Below, piece by piece: positions 37,505 through 48,615 of a stretch of DNA of 64,000 nucleotides. The notes below the pieces were generated by a model, which ran no database searches, had not been told where the DNA came from, and saw nothing but the letters and a program-made list of their open reading frames with translations. The DNA is from Rhodocyclaceae bacterium (GTDB lineage Bacteria; Pseudomonadota; Gammaproteobacteria; Burkholderiales; Rhodocyclaceae), in assembly GCA_016791105.1 (NCBI GenBank), contig JAEUNM010000098.1, forward strand, positions 30,968 through 94,967, written 5' to 3'. A program made the translations under genes and the position numbers. Positions within the stretch are counted from its first letter, which is position 1; the number at the start of each line of letters is the position of its first letter.

Positions 37505-38784
37505 ACGCCGCAGTCATTTTCGGGCTGTTGCTGGCCCTCATGCTGACCGGCATGCCGATTTCGATTTCGCTCGGCCTGACGGTACTGACCTTCCTGTTCA
37601 CGATGACTCAGGTGCCGCTCGAATCGGTGGCGCTGAAGTTATTCACGGGCATAGAGAAGTTCGAAATCATGGCGATTCCGTTCTTCATCCTGGCCGGAAA
37701 TTTCCTCACCCACGGCGGCGTGGCGCGGCGCATGATCAATTTCGCGACCGACATGGTGGGCCACTGGTACGGCGGCCTGGGCCTCGCGGGTGTGATGGCC
37801 TGCGCCCTGTTCGCGGCGGTATCGGGGTCCAGCCCGGCCACCGTGGTGGCGATCGGCTCCATCCTGCTGCCCGCCATGGTGAAAGCCGGCTTCCCGAAAA
37901 ATTTCGGCGCCGGCGTCATTTCCACCTCGGGCGCGCTGGGCATCCTGATTCCGCCGTCTATCGTGATGGTCATGTATTCCGTCGCCACCAACACGTCGGT
38001 GGGGGCGCTGTTCATGGCCGGCGTGATTCCGGGCATAGGGCTGGCGCTGGTGCTGGGCGGGGTGGCCTGGTACCGCGCGAAAAAATTCGACTATCCGCGC
38101 CAGCCCAAAGCCAGCATGGCGAAGCGCTTCGACAGTTTCCGCAAGTCCATGTGGGGCCTGCTGCTCATCGTGATCGTGATGGGCGGTATTTACACCGGGC
38201 TATTCACGCCGACCGAAGCGGCCGCCATGAGCGCCGTCTATGCCTTCGTGGTGGCGGTGTTCGTGTATCGCGACATGAGCCTGAAGGATGTGCCGAAAGT
38301 GCTGCTCACCTCGGCCAACATGAGCGCCATGCTGCTCTACATCATCACCAATGCCGTCATGTTCTCGTTCATCATGACCAACGAGAACATCCCGCAGGCG
38401 CTGGCGGACTGGATGATAGGCCAGGGCATGGGGCAGATCGCCTTCCTGCTGGCAGTAAACGTGCTGCTGCTGCTGGCCGGCAACGTGATGGAACCTTCGT
38501 CCATCGTGCTCATTTTCGCGCCCATCCTGTTTCCGGTGGCGGTCAAGCTGGGCATAGACCCGGTGCACTTCGGCATCATGATGGTGGTGAATATGGAAGT
38601 GGGCATGTGCCACCCGCCGGTGGGCTTGAACCTCTATGTCGCGTCCGGCATCACCAAAATGGGCATCACGGAACTGACGATCGCCGTGTGGCCGTGGCTG
38701 GCGGCCATGGTGGGCTATCTGTTGCTCGTCACCTACTACCCGCCGCTTTCTATCTTCCTGCCCAAAACGCTGGGTCTCATGTAA
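37501..38784 (+). CDS. dctM: TRAP transporter large membrane subunit DctM
   Basis: DctM (427 aa) is the sodium-coupled transport subunit with about 12 helices. Characteristic segments are MTGMPISISLGL, FEIMAIPFFILAGNFLTHGGVARRMINFA, AAVSGSSPATVVAIGSI, LIPPSIVMVMY and NMEVGMCHPPVGLNLYVASGI. Length is standard. It completes the dctPQM operon, followed by a rho-independent terminator. Confidence 0.93.
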   Translation: MNAAVIFGLLLALMLTGMPISISLGLTVLTFLFTMTQVPLESVALKLFTGIEKFEIMAIPFFILAGNFLTHGGVARRMINFATDMVGHWYGGLGLAGVMACALFAAVSGSSPATVVAIGSILLPAMVKAGFPKNFGAGVISTSGALGILIPPSIVMVMYSVATNTSVGALFMAGVIPGIGLALVLGGVAWYRAKKFDYPRQPKASMAKRFDSFRKSMWGLLLIVIVMGGIYTGLFTPTEAAAMSAVYAFVVAVFVYRDMSLKDVPKVLLTSANMSAMLLYIITNAVMFSFIMTNENIPQALADWMIGQGMGQIAFLLAVNVLLLLAGNVMEPSSIVLIFAPILFPVAVKLGIDPVHFGIMMVVNMEVGMCHPPVGLNLYVASGITKMGITELTIAVWPWLAAMVGYLLLVTYYPPLSIFLPKTLGLM

Positions 38785-38804
38785 TCCGGCTGGCTTTCGC
38801 TGGG

Positions 38805-38831
38805 GCCCGGTCCGCCGACCGGGCTTTTTTT
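38805..38831 (+). terminator. Rho-independent terminator of dctPQM
   Basis: GCCCGGTC (38805-38812), loop CGCC, GACCGGGC (38817-38824), then seven T (38825-38831). This is a classic intrinsic terminator, 20 bases after the dctM stop. The rest of the 272-base gap to ndk has no gene; TAAAAT at 38886-38891 is a possible -10 for ndk without a good -35. Confidence 0.9.
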
Positions 38832-39056
38832 CGGGCTGGCGGCGGCCAAATCCACCGTTGTGATGCGGCACTGCCGCAATCTTGCTAAAATGTCGAATTT
38901 CCGACGCTCGGCGCATCCTGCCGCACTCGCGCCGGTTCTGCGTAGGCACGGGCGCTGCGCCAGTGTCCGTCATATTTCCCGAATCGGAACGCCGCCCGGA
39001 TTTTTCCGCGTTTTTCGCAATTTTTTCGACACCATCCCCAACGGAGCACGTAATTC

Positions 39057-39482
39057 ATGGCCATCGAACGCACCCTTTCCATCATCAAGCCGGACGCCGT
39101 CGCGAAAAACGTGGTCGGCCAGATTTACCAGCGCTTCGAGGGCGCCGGCCTGAAAGTCATCGCGGCACGCATGATGCATCTGTCCGAGCGCGAAGCGGGC
39201 GGCTTCTACGCGGTGCACAAGGAGCGCCCCTTCTTCAAGGATTTGGTGTCGTTCATGGTGTCCGGCCCGGTCATGGTGCAAGTGCTGGAAGGCGATAACG
39301 CCATCGCCAAAAATCGCGAACTGATGGGTGCCACCGACCCGAAAAAGGCCGCCCCCGGCACCATACGCGCCGATTTCGCGGAATCCATAGACGCCAATGC
39401 CGTGCATGGATCGGACGGGCCGGATACGGCCGCGGTCGAAATCGCGTATTTCTTCCCCGCCGCGAACATCCACGCGCGCTGA
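39057..39482 (+). CDS. ndk: Nucleoside diphosphate kinase
   Basis: Ndk (141 aa) balances nucleoside triphosphates through a phospho-His. The sequence has the family start [34 protein letters not shown], the [16 protein letters not shown] block and the catalytic His117 in NAVHGSDGP. Length and motifs are complete. It heads the conserved block that runs to purA. Confidence 0.97.
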   Translation: MAIERTLSIIKPDAVAKNVVGQIYQRFEGAGLKVIAARMMHLSEREAGGFYAVHKERPFFKDLVSFMVSGPVMVQVLEGDNAIAKNRELMGATDPKKAAPGTIRADFAESIDANAVHGSDGPDTAAVEIAYFFPAANIHAR

Positions 39483-39522
39483 GCGTCATAGGGCGGCGGC
39501 ACCACGCGCCGCCCTGTCGTCC

Positions 39523-40626
39523 ATGCAAAATTTGCTCGAATTCGACGCCGCCGGGCTCACTCGATTTCTGGCCGATCTGGGCCAGAAGCCGTTTCGCGCG
39601 CGCCAGTTGTTGCGCTGGATACACCGTATGGGGGTGGCCGATTTCGCGGCCATGACCGACGTCGCCAAGGATTTGCGCGCGCGCCTGGCAGAAGTCGCCT
39701 GCGTGCAGGCGCCCACCGTCGTGCGCGACACCCTGTCGGAAGACGGCACGCGCAAATGGCTGCTGGACGTGGGCGCCGGCAATGCCGTGGAAACGGTGTT
39801 CATACCGGAATCCGGGCGCGGCACATTGTGCATTTCGTCCCAGGCCGGCTGTGCGCTCGACTGTTCGTTCTGCGCGACCGGCAAACAAGGCTTCAACCGC
39901 AATCTGAGCAGCGCAGAAATCGTCGGCCAGCTGTGGTGGGCCAACCACGTGCTGGGCGCAGGCAACGCGCGCAAGGACACGGCGGAACGCGCCATATCCA
40001 ACGTGGTCATGATGGGTATGGGCGAACCGCTGGCCAATTTCGACAATGTCGTCACCGCGCTCGGGCTCATGCTGGATGACCACGCCTACGGCCTGTCGCG
40101 CCGGCGCGTGACGGTATCCACCTCCGGCATCGTGCCGGCCATGGACCGGCTGCGCAGCACCTGTCCGGTTGCGCTGGCGGTGTCGCTGCATGCCCCCAAC
40201 GATGCCTTGCGCGATGAACTGGTGCCGATCAACCGCAAATATCCGCTCGCCGACCTGATGGCCGCCTGCCTGCGCTACCTGGACAACGCGCCGCGCGATT
40301 TCATCACTTTCGAATACGTCATGCTGGATGGCGTCAATGACGCCGATACGCAGGCGCGCGAGCTGGTGCGCCTGGTGCGGGGCGTGCCCTGCAAGTTCAA
40401 CCTGATCCCCTTCAACCCGTTCTCCGGTACGATATATCGGCGCTCGGGACGCGAGCGCATACGCCGCTTCGCGGAAATTCTGATGGGTGAAGGTATCGTC
40501 ACGACGACGCGCCGCACGCGTGGCGACGACGTGGCAGCCGCCTGCGGCCAGCTCGCCGGACAGGTGCAGGATCGCACGCGCCGGAACGGGCGCGCGGTCA
40601 TTCCGCTGGTGGAGACCGGAAGATGA
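39523..40626 (+). CDS. rlmN: Dual-specificity rRNA/tRNA methyltransferase RlmN
   Basis: RlmN (367 aa) is a radical SAM enzyme that methylates C2 of A2503 in 23S rRNA and A37 in some tRNAs. The [4Fe-4S] motif is Cys110-x3-Cys114-x2-Cys117 ([12 protein letters not shown]). [33 protein letters not shown] and the C-terminal methyl-carrying region are present. ATG at 39523 gives the family start MQNLLEFD. The stop overlaps the pilF start by 4 bases. Confidence 0.96.
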   Translation: MQNLLEFDAAGLTRFLADLGQKPFRARQLLRWIHRMGVADFAAMTDVAKDLRARLAEVACVQAPTVVRDTLSEDGTRKWLLDVGAGNAVETVFIPESGRGTLCISSQAGCALDCSFCATGKQGFNRNLSSAEIVGQLWWANHVLGAGNARKDTAERAISNVVMMGMGEPLANFDNVVTALGLMLDDHAYGLSRRRVTVSTSGIVPAMDRLRSTCPVALAVSLHAPNDALRDELVPINRKYPLADLMAACLRYLDNAPRDFITFEYVMLDGVNDADTQARELVRLVRGVPCKFNLIPFNPFSGTIYRRSGRERIRRFAEILMGEGIVTTTRRTRGDDVAAACGQLAGQVQDRTRRNGRAVIPLVETGR

Positions 40627-41429
40627 TCAAAAAAATTTGCCTCGTGGCGCTGCTACTGACTGGCTGCTCGCAAATGGGCGTACGCCCCGAAGGCAGCGGG
40701 GACACCGTCGCGTCGACGACCCCCACGTTTCATCCAACCGAAGAAAGCAAGACGGGCACGCCGCGCATGCGCGCACAAGCGCACGCCGAACTGGGGCTCA
40801 AGTATTTCGACCAGGGCAATCTTGCCGTGGCGCTCGAAGAAGCGCGTATCGCGCAAGCTTTCGACGCCGACTACGCGCCGGGTTATCGCCTCATGGCGCT
40901 GGTACAGATGGGCCTGCGCGAACGCCCGCAAGCGCTGACATCGTTCCAGACTGCTGAACGGCTGGCGCCCAACGACCCGGACATCAATAACGACTTTGGT
41001 TTTTTCCTGTGTCAGGAAGGGCGCGAAACCGACGGGCTGCAGCGCCTCATGACGGCCATCAAAAACCCGCTCTATCGCACGCCGTCGCGCGCCTGGCACA
41101 ATGCCGGGCTGTGTTATCTGCGGCTGCGTGACGACAAGGCCGCCGCGGATGCGTTCCGGCAGGCGCTTGCGATGGACCCGGCCAACCTGGCCGCCATGTT
41201 CCTGCTGTCGGAAATCAACTACCGGGCACAGGATTATTTCGAGGCGCGGCGTTTTCTGTCCGAACTGCATCGGCGCATGCAGCCCAATGCCGAAACGCTG
41301 TGGCTAGGTCTGCGCATAGAACGCAAGGCGGGTGATCGCGAGGCGGAAGCGAGCTTTGCGACGCAGTTGCGGCGCAATTTCGCCGGATCGCCGCAATATC
41401 AGGCACTCATGCAGGGGAAATTCGAATGA
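40623..41429 (+). CDS. pilF: Type IV pilus biogenesis lipoprotein PilF/PilW
   Basis: This 268-residue lipoprotein has a lipobox around Cys15 (LLLTGCSQ) and several tetratricopeptide repeats ([73 protein letters not shown]). PilF/PilW is the outer-membrane pilotin needed for secretin PilQ assembly. Its place between rlmN and rodZ is conserved in many beta- and gammaproteobacteria even though other pil genes are elsewhere. Confidence 0.92.
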   Translation: MIKKICLVALLLTGCSQMGVRPEGSGDTVASTTPTFHPTEESKTGTPRMRAQAHAELGLKYFDQGNLAVALEEARIAQAFDADYAPGYRLMALVQMGLRERPQALTSFQTAERLAPNDPDINNDFGFFLCQEGRETDGLQRLMTAIKNPLYRTPSRAWHNAGLCYLRLRDDKAAADAFRQALAMDPANLAAMFLLSEINYRAQDYFEARRFLSELHRRMQPNAETLWLGLRIERKAGDREAEASFATQLRRNFAGSPQYQALMQGKFE

Positions 41430-42298
41430 CCGAATATTCCGCACCCGCCGGAAGTACCGGCGAGCGCCTGCGCGCGGCGCGCGAGGCGCGCGGTCTGGGG
41501 CTGGATAGCGTTGCGGCCCAGCTCAAGCTGCATCCACGCCAGGTCGAGGCGCTGGAACGCGACGCCTTCGAACAACTAGGCGGCCATACCTACGCGCGTG
41601 GATTCCTGCGCAATTACGCGCGCCTGCTGGAACTTGACGGCGATGCGCTGGTGGCAGCGGCCGGGCTGGAAAACGAAGCTGCGCCCAACCTGGAAGTAAC
41701 CTGCAACGCCGACGGCGCCATGCCGCAGGCACAGGCGCGCCGGCCCTGGCTGCTGTCCGCGCTGGGCCTGGGCTTGCCCATCGCAGTCGGGCTGGCGCTG
41801 GCGGCATATCTGGATTGGTTCAAGCCCGACTCCACCAAGCTGCCGCAAATCATTTCCAGCCCCGCCTCGACCGACGCCATCGCACCGGCTCAGGCGGCGG
41901 CGAGCAGTACGGTGCCGCAGGGTGCCGCAAAGCCGTCCGCGCCGGCCTCGGCGGCGACCGAGACGGCCAAACCTCCGGCTCCCGCGGCACCTGCCGCGAG
42001 TACCACACAAGTGCCGCAGGTCGCCAAAGCCGACGCAGCGCCCGCCCTCCCCGCGGCCGGGGAAAAGCGGCTGGAATTCGAATTCGCCACCGATACCTGG
42101 CTGGAAATCAAGGACGCGGACGGCCGTACCCTGGTTTCCCAGGTCAGGCCGGGCGGCAGTAAATTCAGCGTGGACGGCAAGGCGCCGCTGGCGCTGGTGG
42201 TCGGACACGCAGGCAGCGTACAGCTGCGCGTGGATGGCCAGACATTCGATCTGCAGCCGCACACCAAGGTCGACGTAGCCCGCTTCAGCGTCAAATAA
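41426..42298 (+). CDS. rodZ: RodZ-like cytoskeletal protein (HTH plus DUF4115)
   Basis: This 290-residue protein has an N-terminal helix-turn-helix ([57 protein letters not shown] seen as a whole over about 10-70). One transmembrane helix follows near 110-130, then a Pro/Ala-rich periplasmic linker and a C-terminal DUF4115 domain ([18 protein letters not shown]). RodZ anchors MreB and shapes rods. It overlaps pilF by 4 bases and precedes ispG by 7. Confidence 0.9.
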   Translation: MTEYSAPAGSTGERLRAAREARGLGLDSVAAQLKLHPRQVEALERDAFEQLGGHTYARGFLRNYARLLELDGDALVAAAGLENEAAPNLEVTCNADGAMPQAQARRPWLLSALGLGLPIAVGLALAAYLDWFKPDSTKLPQIISSPASTDAIAPAQAAASSTVPQGAAKPSAPASAATETAKPPAPAAPAASTTQVPQVAKADAAPALPAAGEKRLEFEFATDTWLEIKDADGRTLVSQVRPGGSKFSVDGKAPLALVVGHAGSVQLRVDGQTFDLQPHTKVDVARFSVK

Positions 42299-42305
42299 CC
42301 ACCCG

Positions 42306-43565
42306 ATGAATACACAGGCAGGCACGCCACCCGACATGGCGCCGCGGCGGCGCACGCGATCGGTAGAGGTGGGCGGCGTGCGCATCGGTTCCGACGCGCC
42401 CGTCGTGGTGCAGTCCATGACCAATACCGATACCGCGGATGCCATCAAAACCGCCATTCAGGTCGCGGAACTGGCGCGCGCCGGTTCGGAACTGGTGCGC
42501 ATCACGGTCAATACCCAGGAAGCCGCCGCCGCAGTGCCGGCGATACGCGAACAATTGCTGCGCATGAATGTGTCCGTGCCGCTGGTGGGCGACTTCCATT
42601 TCAACGGCGACCGCTTGCTGCGCGACAACCCGGCCTGCGCCGAAGCGCTGGACAAATTGCGCATCAATCCGGGCAATGTCGGCAAGGGCAGCAAACGCGA
42701 CGAAAAATACGCCGCCATCGTCGAAATCGCGTGCCGCTACGACAAGCCGGTACGCATAGGCGTCAATTGGGGCAGCCTGGACCCGGCCTTGCTGGCGCGC
42801 GTGATGGACGAAAATGCGCGCCGCGCCGCACCGCTCAGCGCCGTCCAGGTGATGCGCGAGGCGATGGTCACGTCCGCGCTCGAATCCGCCGCCCAGGCCG
42901 TGGCCTGGGGACTCGCGCCGGAGCGCATCGTGCTGTCCTGCAAGGTGAGCGGGGTGGCCGACCTGATCGCGATCTACCGCGAACTGGCCAGTCGCTGCGA
43001 CTACCCTCTGCATCTGGGGCTGACCGAAGCCGGCATGGGGTCCAAAGGCATCGTCGCCTCCACAGCCGCCATGTCCGTGCTGCTGCACGAAGGCATAGGC
43101 GACACCATACGTGTGTCGCTCACGCCGGAACCCAACGGCAGCCGCACGCAGGAAGTCATCGTGGCGCAGGAAATGCTGCAAAGCATGGGCCTGCGCGCCT
43201 TCACGCCCATGGTGGCGGCCTGCCCCGGCTGCGGGCGCACCAGTTCCACTTTTTTCCAGGAACTGGCGGCCGACGTGCAGGCCTATGTGCGGCGCATGAT
43301 GCCGCGCTGGCGCGACCAGTACGACGGCGTGGAACGCATGACACTGGCCGTGATGGGCTGCGTGGTGAATGGCCCCGGTGAAAGCAAGCACGCCAACATA
43401 GGCATTTCATTGCCCGGTACCGGCGAGGTGCCGGTGGCGCCGGTGTATGAAGACGGGCAAAAAACCGTCACGCTGAAAGGCGAGCACATCGCCGACGAAT
43501 TTCGCGCCATCATCGACGCCTATGTCGCGCGCAGCTATGCCCGCAAAACCGCGCCGCCGGCATGA
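42306..43565 (+). CDS. ispG: 4-hydroxy-3-methylbut-2-enyl diphosphate synthase IspG (GcpE)
   Basis: IspG (419 aa) is the penultimate enzyme of the non-mevalonate isoprenoid pathway. The three iron-sulfur Cys are visible in [17 protein letters not shown] (two) and [17 protein letters not shown] (one). The N-terminal TIM barrel carries [13 protein letters not shown] and [13 protein letters not shown], and the NPGNVGKG motif follows. Length agrees with the proteobacterial form. Confidence 0.96.
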   Translation: MNTQAGTPPDMAPRRRTRSVEVGGVRIGSDAPVVVQSMTNTDTADAIKTAIQVAELARAGSELVRITVNTQEAAAAVPAIREQLLRMNVSVPLVGDFHFNGDRLLRDNPACAEALDKLRINPGNVGKGSKRDEKYAAIVEIACRYDKPVRIGVNWGSLDPALLARVMDENARRAAPLSAVQVMREAMVTSALESAAQAVAWGLAPERIVLSCKVSGVADLIAIYRELASRCDYPLHLGLTEAGMGSKGIVASTAAMSVLLHEGIGDTIRVSLTPEPNGSRTQEVIVAQEMLQSMGLRAFTPMVAACPGCGRTSSTFFQELAADVQAYVRRMMPRWRDQYDGVERMTLAVMGCVVNGPGESKHANIGISLPGTGEVPVAPVYEDGQKTVTLKGEHIADEFRAIIDAYVARSYARKTAPPA

Positions 43566-43640
43566 TGACGCGGCCTTTGACGCAATCCGTTCAATTCGAC
43601 TAATACGCGGACGCCGCCAGGGCGCGAGCGGGGCAATGAC

Positions 43641-44933
43641 ATGACTAAAATAATTCAGGCCGTGCGCGGCATGAAAGACATACTGCCGGACGAGGCGGAG
43701 CGCTGGGAGGCCTTCGAATCCCTGGTGCGCGACTGGCTGCGCGGCTATGGCTACCGCCCCATGCGCATGCCGCTGGTCGAACCGACTCCCTTGTTCAAGC
43801 GCGCGATCGGCGAAGTAACCGACATCGTCGAAAAGGAAATGTACACCTTCGGCGATGCCGAAGAATCACTCACGCTGCGCCCGGAAGGTACGGCTTCCTG
43901 CGTGCGCGCGGTGCTCGAACATAATCTGCTTTACGACGGCCCGAAACGTCTGTGGTACATGGGCCCCATGTTCCGCCGCGAGCGCCCGCAAAAAGGCCGC
44001 TACCGCCAGTTTTATCAGGTCGGGGTGGAGGCGCTGGGTTTTGCCGAACCGGCCATGGACGCGGAACTGATTCTGATGGGCCAGCGCCTGTGGGACGATC
44101 TGGACATACACGGCGTGAAGCTCGAACTCAATTCGCTAGGCTCGCTCGAAGAACGCGCGCGGCATCGTGTCGATCTGGTCGCCTACCTGGAAAAACACCA
44201 GGACCGCCTGGACGAAGATTCCCGCCGCCGCCTCGGGTCCAATCCGCTGCGCATACTCGATACGAAAAACCCGCACATGCAGGAACTGGTGGAAGGCGCT
44301 CCGCGCCTGACCGATTATCTGGGCGATGCGTCGCTGGCGCATTTCGAGTCCGTGCGGCAATTGCTGAGCGACGCCGGCATTCCGCACCGCGTCAATCCGC
44401 GCCTGGTACGCGGGCTGGACTATTACAATCGCACCGTTTTCGAATGGGTAACCGATCGCCTGGGCGCCCAGGGCACGATATGCGCGGGCGGCCGCTATGA
44501 CGGCCTGTTCGAACAACTGGGCGGCAAGCCGCAGCCGGCAGCGGGTTTCGCGCTGGGCGTGGAACGCGTGCTGGCGCTGTGGGACGAGGCGCAGTCGGCG
44601 GCTTTCATCGAGTCGCCCGACCTGTACGTGGTGCACGATGGCGAGGGCGCCGGGCGCGTGGCTTTCTCTGTGGCCGAAGAATTGCGCGACGGGGGATTTG
44701 CCGTACAGTTGCACGCTGGCGGCGGGAATTTCAAGGCGCAGATGAAGCGCGCCGACGGCAGCGGCGCGAAACTTGCGCTCATCGTAGGCGAGGACGAAGT
44801 GCGCGTCGACGCCGTGACGGTAAAACCCCTGCGCGAGTCGCGCCCGCAGTTACGCGTGGCACGCAACGAACTGGCATTGCATATCGCCGATTATCTTTTC
44901 GGGGATGAGGACGAACACGATGGCAACCTATGA
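43641..44933 (+). CDS. hisS: Histidine--tRNA ligase
   Basis: HisS (430 aa) is a class II aminoacyl-tRNA synthetase. The conserved start [17 protein letters not shown], motif 2 ([27 protein letters not shown]), the His-specific [12 protein letters not shown] and motif 3 ([12 protein letters not shown]) are all present. It overlaps yfgM by 14 bases, which supports coupling. The same conserved order hisS-yfgM-bamB-der is known from many proteobacteria. Confidence 0.97.
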   Translation: MTKIIQAVRGMKDILPDEAERWEAFESLVRDWLRGYGYRPMRMPLVEPTPLFKRAIGEVTDIVEKEMYTFGDAEESLTLRPEGTASCVRAVLEHNLLYDGPKRLWYMGPMFRRERPQKGRYRQFYQVGVEALGFAEPAMDAELILMGQRLWDDLDIHGVKLELNSLGSLEERARHRVDLVAYLEKHQDRLDEDSRRRLGSNPLRILDTKNPHMQELVEGAPRLTDYLGDASLAHFESVRQLLSDAGIPHRVNPRLVRGLDYYNRTVFEWVTDRLGAQGTICAGGRYDGLFEQLGGKPQPAAGFALGVERVLALWDEAQSAAFIESPDLYVVHDGEGAGRVAFSVAEELRDGGFAVQLHAGGGNFKAQMKRADGSGAKLALIVGEDEVRVDAVTVKPLRESRPQLRVARNELALHIADYLFGDEDEHDGNL

Positions 44934-45636
44934 CCTCGAAGAACAGGAACAACTTGCGTCGCTGAAAGCCTGGTGGGAACGCTGGGGCAATCTGACCTCC
45001 TGGCTGGTGGCCGCCGCGGCCATCGCGTCGATCGCCTGGCAGGGCTGGAACTATTACAGCAACTCGCAGGCGCAGATGGCAAGCCAGGTCTATATGGTGC
45101 TCGAGAAGGCGGCGTCCGACAGCGTGAGCGCGCTCGAACGCCACGACGAGGCGAAAGCGCGCGAATTTGCCAAACGGGTACGCGACGCCCAGGGCGAACT
45201 GCTGGGCAAATATTCCGGCACCAGTTACGCCAGCCTGGGCGCACTGCTGGCCGCCCGCGTCGCCATGCAGGCGGGCGAAACCGACAACGCACGCGCGCAG
45301 CTGGTGTGGGTTGCCGACAAAGGATCGAGCGACGAATTGCGCCAGATCGGGCGCATGCATCTGGCCCATCTGCTGATCGAGTCGAAACAATTCGACGAGG
45401 CGCGCAAACAGCTCGAACCGATACCGGACGGTCCTTATGCCGTGCGCTTTCTGGACTTGAAGGGCGACGTGGCGGCCCTGCAGAACAAGCCGGCGGACGC
45501 CCGCAGCGCCTACCGCGCGGCGCTCGACAAGCTGGCGGCCGAACAAAAGTCGGAGGACTCGCTGCAGAAAAACCGCCCCAGCGCCTTCGGCGACATGTTG
45601 CGCATCAAGCTCGATGCGCTGGGAGAAGGCGCATGA
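44920..45636 (+). CDS. yfgM: YfgM-family tetratricopeptide membrane protein
   Basis: This 238-residue protein has a short cytoplasmic N-terminus ([20 protein letters not shown]), one transmembrane helix (about 24-42) and a periplasmic TPR domain ([26 protein letters not shown] and later repeats). YfgM is an ancillary SecYEG partner that works with periplasmic chaperones. The ATG at 44920 lies inside the end of hisS; the stop overlaps bamB by 4 bases. Confidence 0.88.
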   Translation: MATYDLEEQEQLASLKAWWERWGNLTSWLVAAAAIASIAWQGWNYYSNSQAQMASQVYMVLEKAASDSVSALERHDEAKAREFAKRVRDAQGELLGKYSGTSYASLGALLAARVAMQAGETDNARAQLVWVADKGSSDELRQIGRMHLAHLLIESKQFDEARKQLEPIPDGPYAVRFLDLKGDVAALQNKPADARSAYRAALDKLAAEQKSEDSLQKNRPSAFGDMLRIKLDALGEGA

Positions 45637-46775
45637 AGCGTTCCCTGCCCGCTGCCCTCGGCCTGGCCCTGCTGCTTGGCGGCTGTTCTTTCCTGAATTC
45701 GATCAATCCCTTCGCAAGCTCGCCCAAAATCGTGCCGACGCCACTGGGGTCGTTCGACGCGCGCACCAGCTTCAATCCGCGCTGGAGCGTGCGCGTCGGC
45801 GCGGCGCGCGCGTATCGCTTTACGCCGGCCGCCGCGGGCGGCGCCGTATTTGCGGCAAGCGGCGACAATAACGTCGTGCGCATCGATGACGGCCGCGAAA
45901 CCTGGCGCACCGCTGCCGACACCGAATTGTCCGGCGGCGCCGGCAGCGATGGCAGCTACGTCGCGGTGGGCACGCACAAGGGCGACCTGATCACCTTCGA
46001 CGCCAGCGGGAAATTGCTCTGGAAAGTTCACGCCGGCTCGGAAATTCTGGCCGCGCCGGCCGTCACCGGCGGTCTGGTGGTGGCACGCACCATAGACGCC
46101 AAGGTGGTGGCGTTCGACGCTGCCAGCGGCAAGCAAAAATGGCTGTACCAGCGCAGCACGCCGGCACTGACCGTGCGCAGCAACGTCGGCCTGGTACCGG
46201 CGGGCAATAATCTGCTGGCCGGCTTTCCAGGCGGCAAACTGGTCGCCATTTCGGTCGCCAATGGCAGTGCGCTGTGGGAATCGACGGTCGCCATCCCGCG
46301 CGGCGCCACCGAAATCGAGCGCATCGCCGACGTGGCGTCCGATCCGGTCGTGGCGGGCAGCGACGTGTGCGCGGTGGCCTTTCAGGGGCGCACCGCCTGT
46401 TTCGACCTCGCCGGCGGCAGTTCCGAATGGACGCGCGACGTATCTTCCCTCGCCGGACTGGACGTGGACGGCCGCTATGTGTATGTGACGGACGAAAAAG
46501 GCGCCGTGCACGCGCTCGACCGCAGCAATGGTTCCAGCATCTGGCGCCAGGACAAATTGCTGCACCGCTCGGTTACCCATCCGGTCGCCATGGGCGATTG
46601 GGTGGTAGTGGGCGACGGTCAGGGCTATCTGCATGCGCTGCGGCGCGAGGACGGCAGTCTGGGCGGCCGCTATGCCACCGACGGTTCGGCCGTGATCGGC
46701 TTGAGCATGGCGGCCGACGGCAGCCTGCTGGTGCAGACCGCGCAGGGCACGCTCACCGCGCTGGCGCTCAAATAA
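45633..46775 (+). CDS. bamB: Outer membrane assembly lipoprotein BamB
   Basis: BamB (380 aa) is the eight-bladed PQQ-type propeller lipoprotein of the BAM complex. The lipobox is LLLGGCSF with Cys18. Repeated blade motifs ([68 protein letters not shown]) are spaced about 40-45 residues. The start overlaps the yfgM stop, and der follows 13 bases later. Confidence 0.95.
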   Translation: MKRSLPAALGLALLLGGCSFLNSINPFASSPKIVPTPLGSFDARTSFNPRWSVRVGAARAYRFTPAAAGGAVFAASGDNNVVRIDDGRETWRTAADTELSGGAGSDGSYVAVGTHKGDLITFDASGKLLWKVHAGSEILAAPAVTGGLVVARTIDAKVVAFDAASGKQKWLYQRSTPALTVRSNVGLVPAGNNLLAGFPGGKLVAISVANGSALWESTVAIPRGATEIERIADVASDPVVAGSDVCAVAFQGRTACFDLAGGSSEWTRDVSSLAGLDVDGRYVYVTDEKGAVHALDRSNGSSIWRQDKLLHRSVTHPVAMGDWVVVGDGQGYLHALRREDGSLGGRYATDGSAVIGLSMAADGSLLVQTAQGTLTALALK

Positions 46776-46788
46776 GGGCGCGCGCCGA

Positions 46789-48117
46789 GTGCAACCTATC
46801 GTCGTACTGGTCGGCCGGCCCAATGTCGGCAAATCGACACTGTTCAACCGCCTGACGCGCACGCGCGACGCGCTGGTGGCCGATCTGCCCGGCCTCACGC
46901 GCGACCGCCAATATGGCGTCGGGCGTCTCGGCGAACGGCCCTACATCGTGGTCGATACCGGCGGTTTCGAGCCCCAGGCCAAAGCCGGCATCATGCAGGA
47001 AATGGCGCGCCAGGCCGAACAAGCCATCGCCGAAGCGGACGTGCTGCTATTTCTGGTCGATGGCCGAGCCGGGCTGACCGCGCACGACCGCGAAGTCGCC
47101 GAACGCCTGCGCCGCTGCGGCAGGCGCACACTATTGGTCGTCAATAAGACCGAAGGCAGCAATACATCGGTCACCGTGGCGGAATTTTTCGAACTGGGGC
47201 TGGGCGAACCGCACCCCATTTCGGCCGCCCACGGCGAAGGCGTGCGCAGCCTGATCGAAGCCGCGCTGGGCGGCGTTCCGGAGGCAGCTGCCGAGCCGGC
47301 GGCGGAAGAGCGCACGCCGCGCATCGCCGTGGTGGGGCGGCCCAACGTAGGCAAATCCACCCTCATCAATACCTTGCTGGGCGAGGAGCGGGTAATCGCC
47401 TTCGACCAGCCCGGCACCACCCGCGACGCCATCGAAGTTCCGTTCGAGCGCAAAGGCCGCCGCTATGCGCTGGTGGATACAGCCGGCCTGCGTCGGCGCG
47501 GGCGTGTGTTCGAAAGCGTGGAAAAATTTTCCGCCGTCAAAACGCTGCAGGCCATAGAACAATCCAATGTCGTGGTGCTGGTACTGGACGCGCTGCAGGA
47601 TGTGTCGGAACAGGACGCCCACATTGCCGGCCACGTGCTCGAAGCCGGCCGCGCCGTGGTGGTGGCCATGAACAAGTGGGACGGCGCAGACGCCTACCGG
47701 CGCGACCAGGCCAAGGCCGAATTCCTGCGCAAGCTCAATTTTTTGGGCTTTGCCCGCATCCATTACGTGTCGGCCCTGCTCGGCCAGGGTACGGACGCGC
47801 TGTTCGAATCGGTCGATCGGGCCTATGCTGCGGCCATGGCGAAACTGTCCACACCCAAGCTCACACGGGTGTTGCAGCACGCGCTCACCAAACAGGCGCC
47901 GCCGCGACATGGTATCGTGCGGCCGAAAATGCGCTATGCTCACCAGGGGGGCACGAATCCGCCCCTCATCGTGATACACGGCGCGGGGCTGGATCACGTT
48001 CCGGAAACCTACCGGCGCTTCCTCGAGCGCAGTTTCAGCGAAGCTTTCAAATTGCAGGGAACGCCGTTGCGCGTGCAGTTCAAGAACGCGCACAATCCGT
48101 TTGCGGCGAAAGAATAG
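46789..48117 (+). CDS. der: Ribosome biogenesis GTPase Der (GTG start)
   Basis: Der (442 aa, EngA) has two tandem GTPase domains with P-loops [13 protein letters not shown] (about 9-21) and [13 protein letters not shown] (about 184-196) and G3 motifs DTGG and DTAG. A KH-like C-terminal domain ([30 protein letters not shown]) follows. It assists 50S maturation. A GTG at 46789 is the start that gives the family N-terminus; no ATG is available. Confidence 0.97.
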   Translation: MQPIVVLVGRPNVGKSTLFNRLTRTRDALVADLPGLTRDRQYGVGRLGERPYIVVDTGGFEPQAKAGIMQEMARQAEQAIAEADVLLFLVDGRAGLTAHDREVAERLRRCGRRTLLVVNKTEGSNTSVTVAEFFELGLGEPHPISAAHGEGVRSLIEAALGGVPEAAAEPAAEERTPRIAVVGRPNVGKSTLINTLLGEERVIAFDQPGTTRDAIEVPFERKGRRYALVDTAGLRRRGRVFESVEKFSAVKTLQAIEQSNVVVLVLDALQDVSEQDAHIAGHVLEAGRAVVVAMNKWDGADAYRRDQAKAEFLRKLNFLGFARIHYVSALLGQGTDALFESVDRAYAAAMAKLSTPKLTRVLQHALTKQAPPRHGIVRPKMRYAHQGGTNPPLIVIHGAGLDHVPETYRRFLERSFSEAFKLQGTPLRVQFKNAHNPFAAKE

Positions 48118-48142
48118 GCGGATGCAGAAGAAAAATGTTGCG

Positions 48143-48167
48143 GCGCCGCAAGCACTTCGTGCGGCGC
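48143..48167 (+). terminator. Hairpin between der and hfq
   Basis: GCGCCGCA (48143-48150) pairs with TGCGGCGC (48160-48167) around a 9-base loop that can form an alternative GCAC-TTC-GTGC stem. AAGCTTTCT follows, so only a weak U-run is present. It may partly end the der transcript before hfq. Confidence 0.4.
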
Positions 48168-48217
48168 AAGCTTTCTGCAAGCAAAATGCTGGCGGCTCGC
48201 GCCGTAATGCGTTACTT

Positions 48218-48223
48218 TATAAT
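48218..48223 (+). promoter_or_regulatory. Candidate -10 element of hfq
   Basis: A consensus TATAAT lies 27 bases before the hfq ATG, in an A/T-rich patch that stands out locally. The -35 region at 17 bases upstream is GC-rich and does not match TTGACA, so the promoter may need an activator or use another upstream start. Confidence 0.4.
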
Positions 48224-48249
48224 TTTTTTACATAACGAAGGGGCTCATC

Positions 48250-48489
48250 ATGAGCAACAAAGGGCAGATGCTCCAAGACCCATTCCTCAACACCTTGCGC
48301 CGGGAACACGTTCCGGTGTCCATTTACCTGGTTAACGGTATCAAACTGCAAGGCCAGATCGAGTCCTTCGACCAATACGTCGTGTTGCTCAAGAACACCG
48401 TTACGCAAATGGTGTACAAGCACGCCATTTCCACGGTAGTTCCGGCACGCCCCATCAGCATTCCACACGAGCACGGCGACAGCCAGTGA
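48250..48489 (+). CDS. hfq: RNA chaperone Hfq
   Basis: Hfq (79 aa) forms the hexameric Sm-like ring that pairs small RNAs with messages. Sm1 ([27 protein letters not shown]) and Sm2 ([16 protein letters not shown]) are intact, including the YKHAIST distal/proximal-face residues. A GAAGGGG Shine-Dalgarno precedes the ATG. Its presence makes Hfq-dependent small RNAs plausible in this organism. hflX follows. Confidence 0.98.
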   Translation: MSNKGQMLQDPFLNTLRREHVPVSIYLVNGIKLQGQIESFDQYVVLLKNTVTQMVYKHAISTVVPARPISIPHEHGDSQ

Positions 48490-48615
48490 TCGTGCCGCGG
48501 CGCTGGCGCGACTGCGCGGCGCACTTACGCGACCATTATTCGGACCGCACCTGTCCGATTTTCGACCGGCAATTCGCGGCAGGGCACACGTCCCGCCGTG
48601 TGTCGGCATGCGCGC

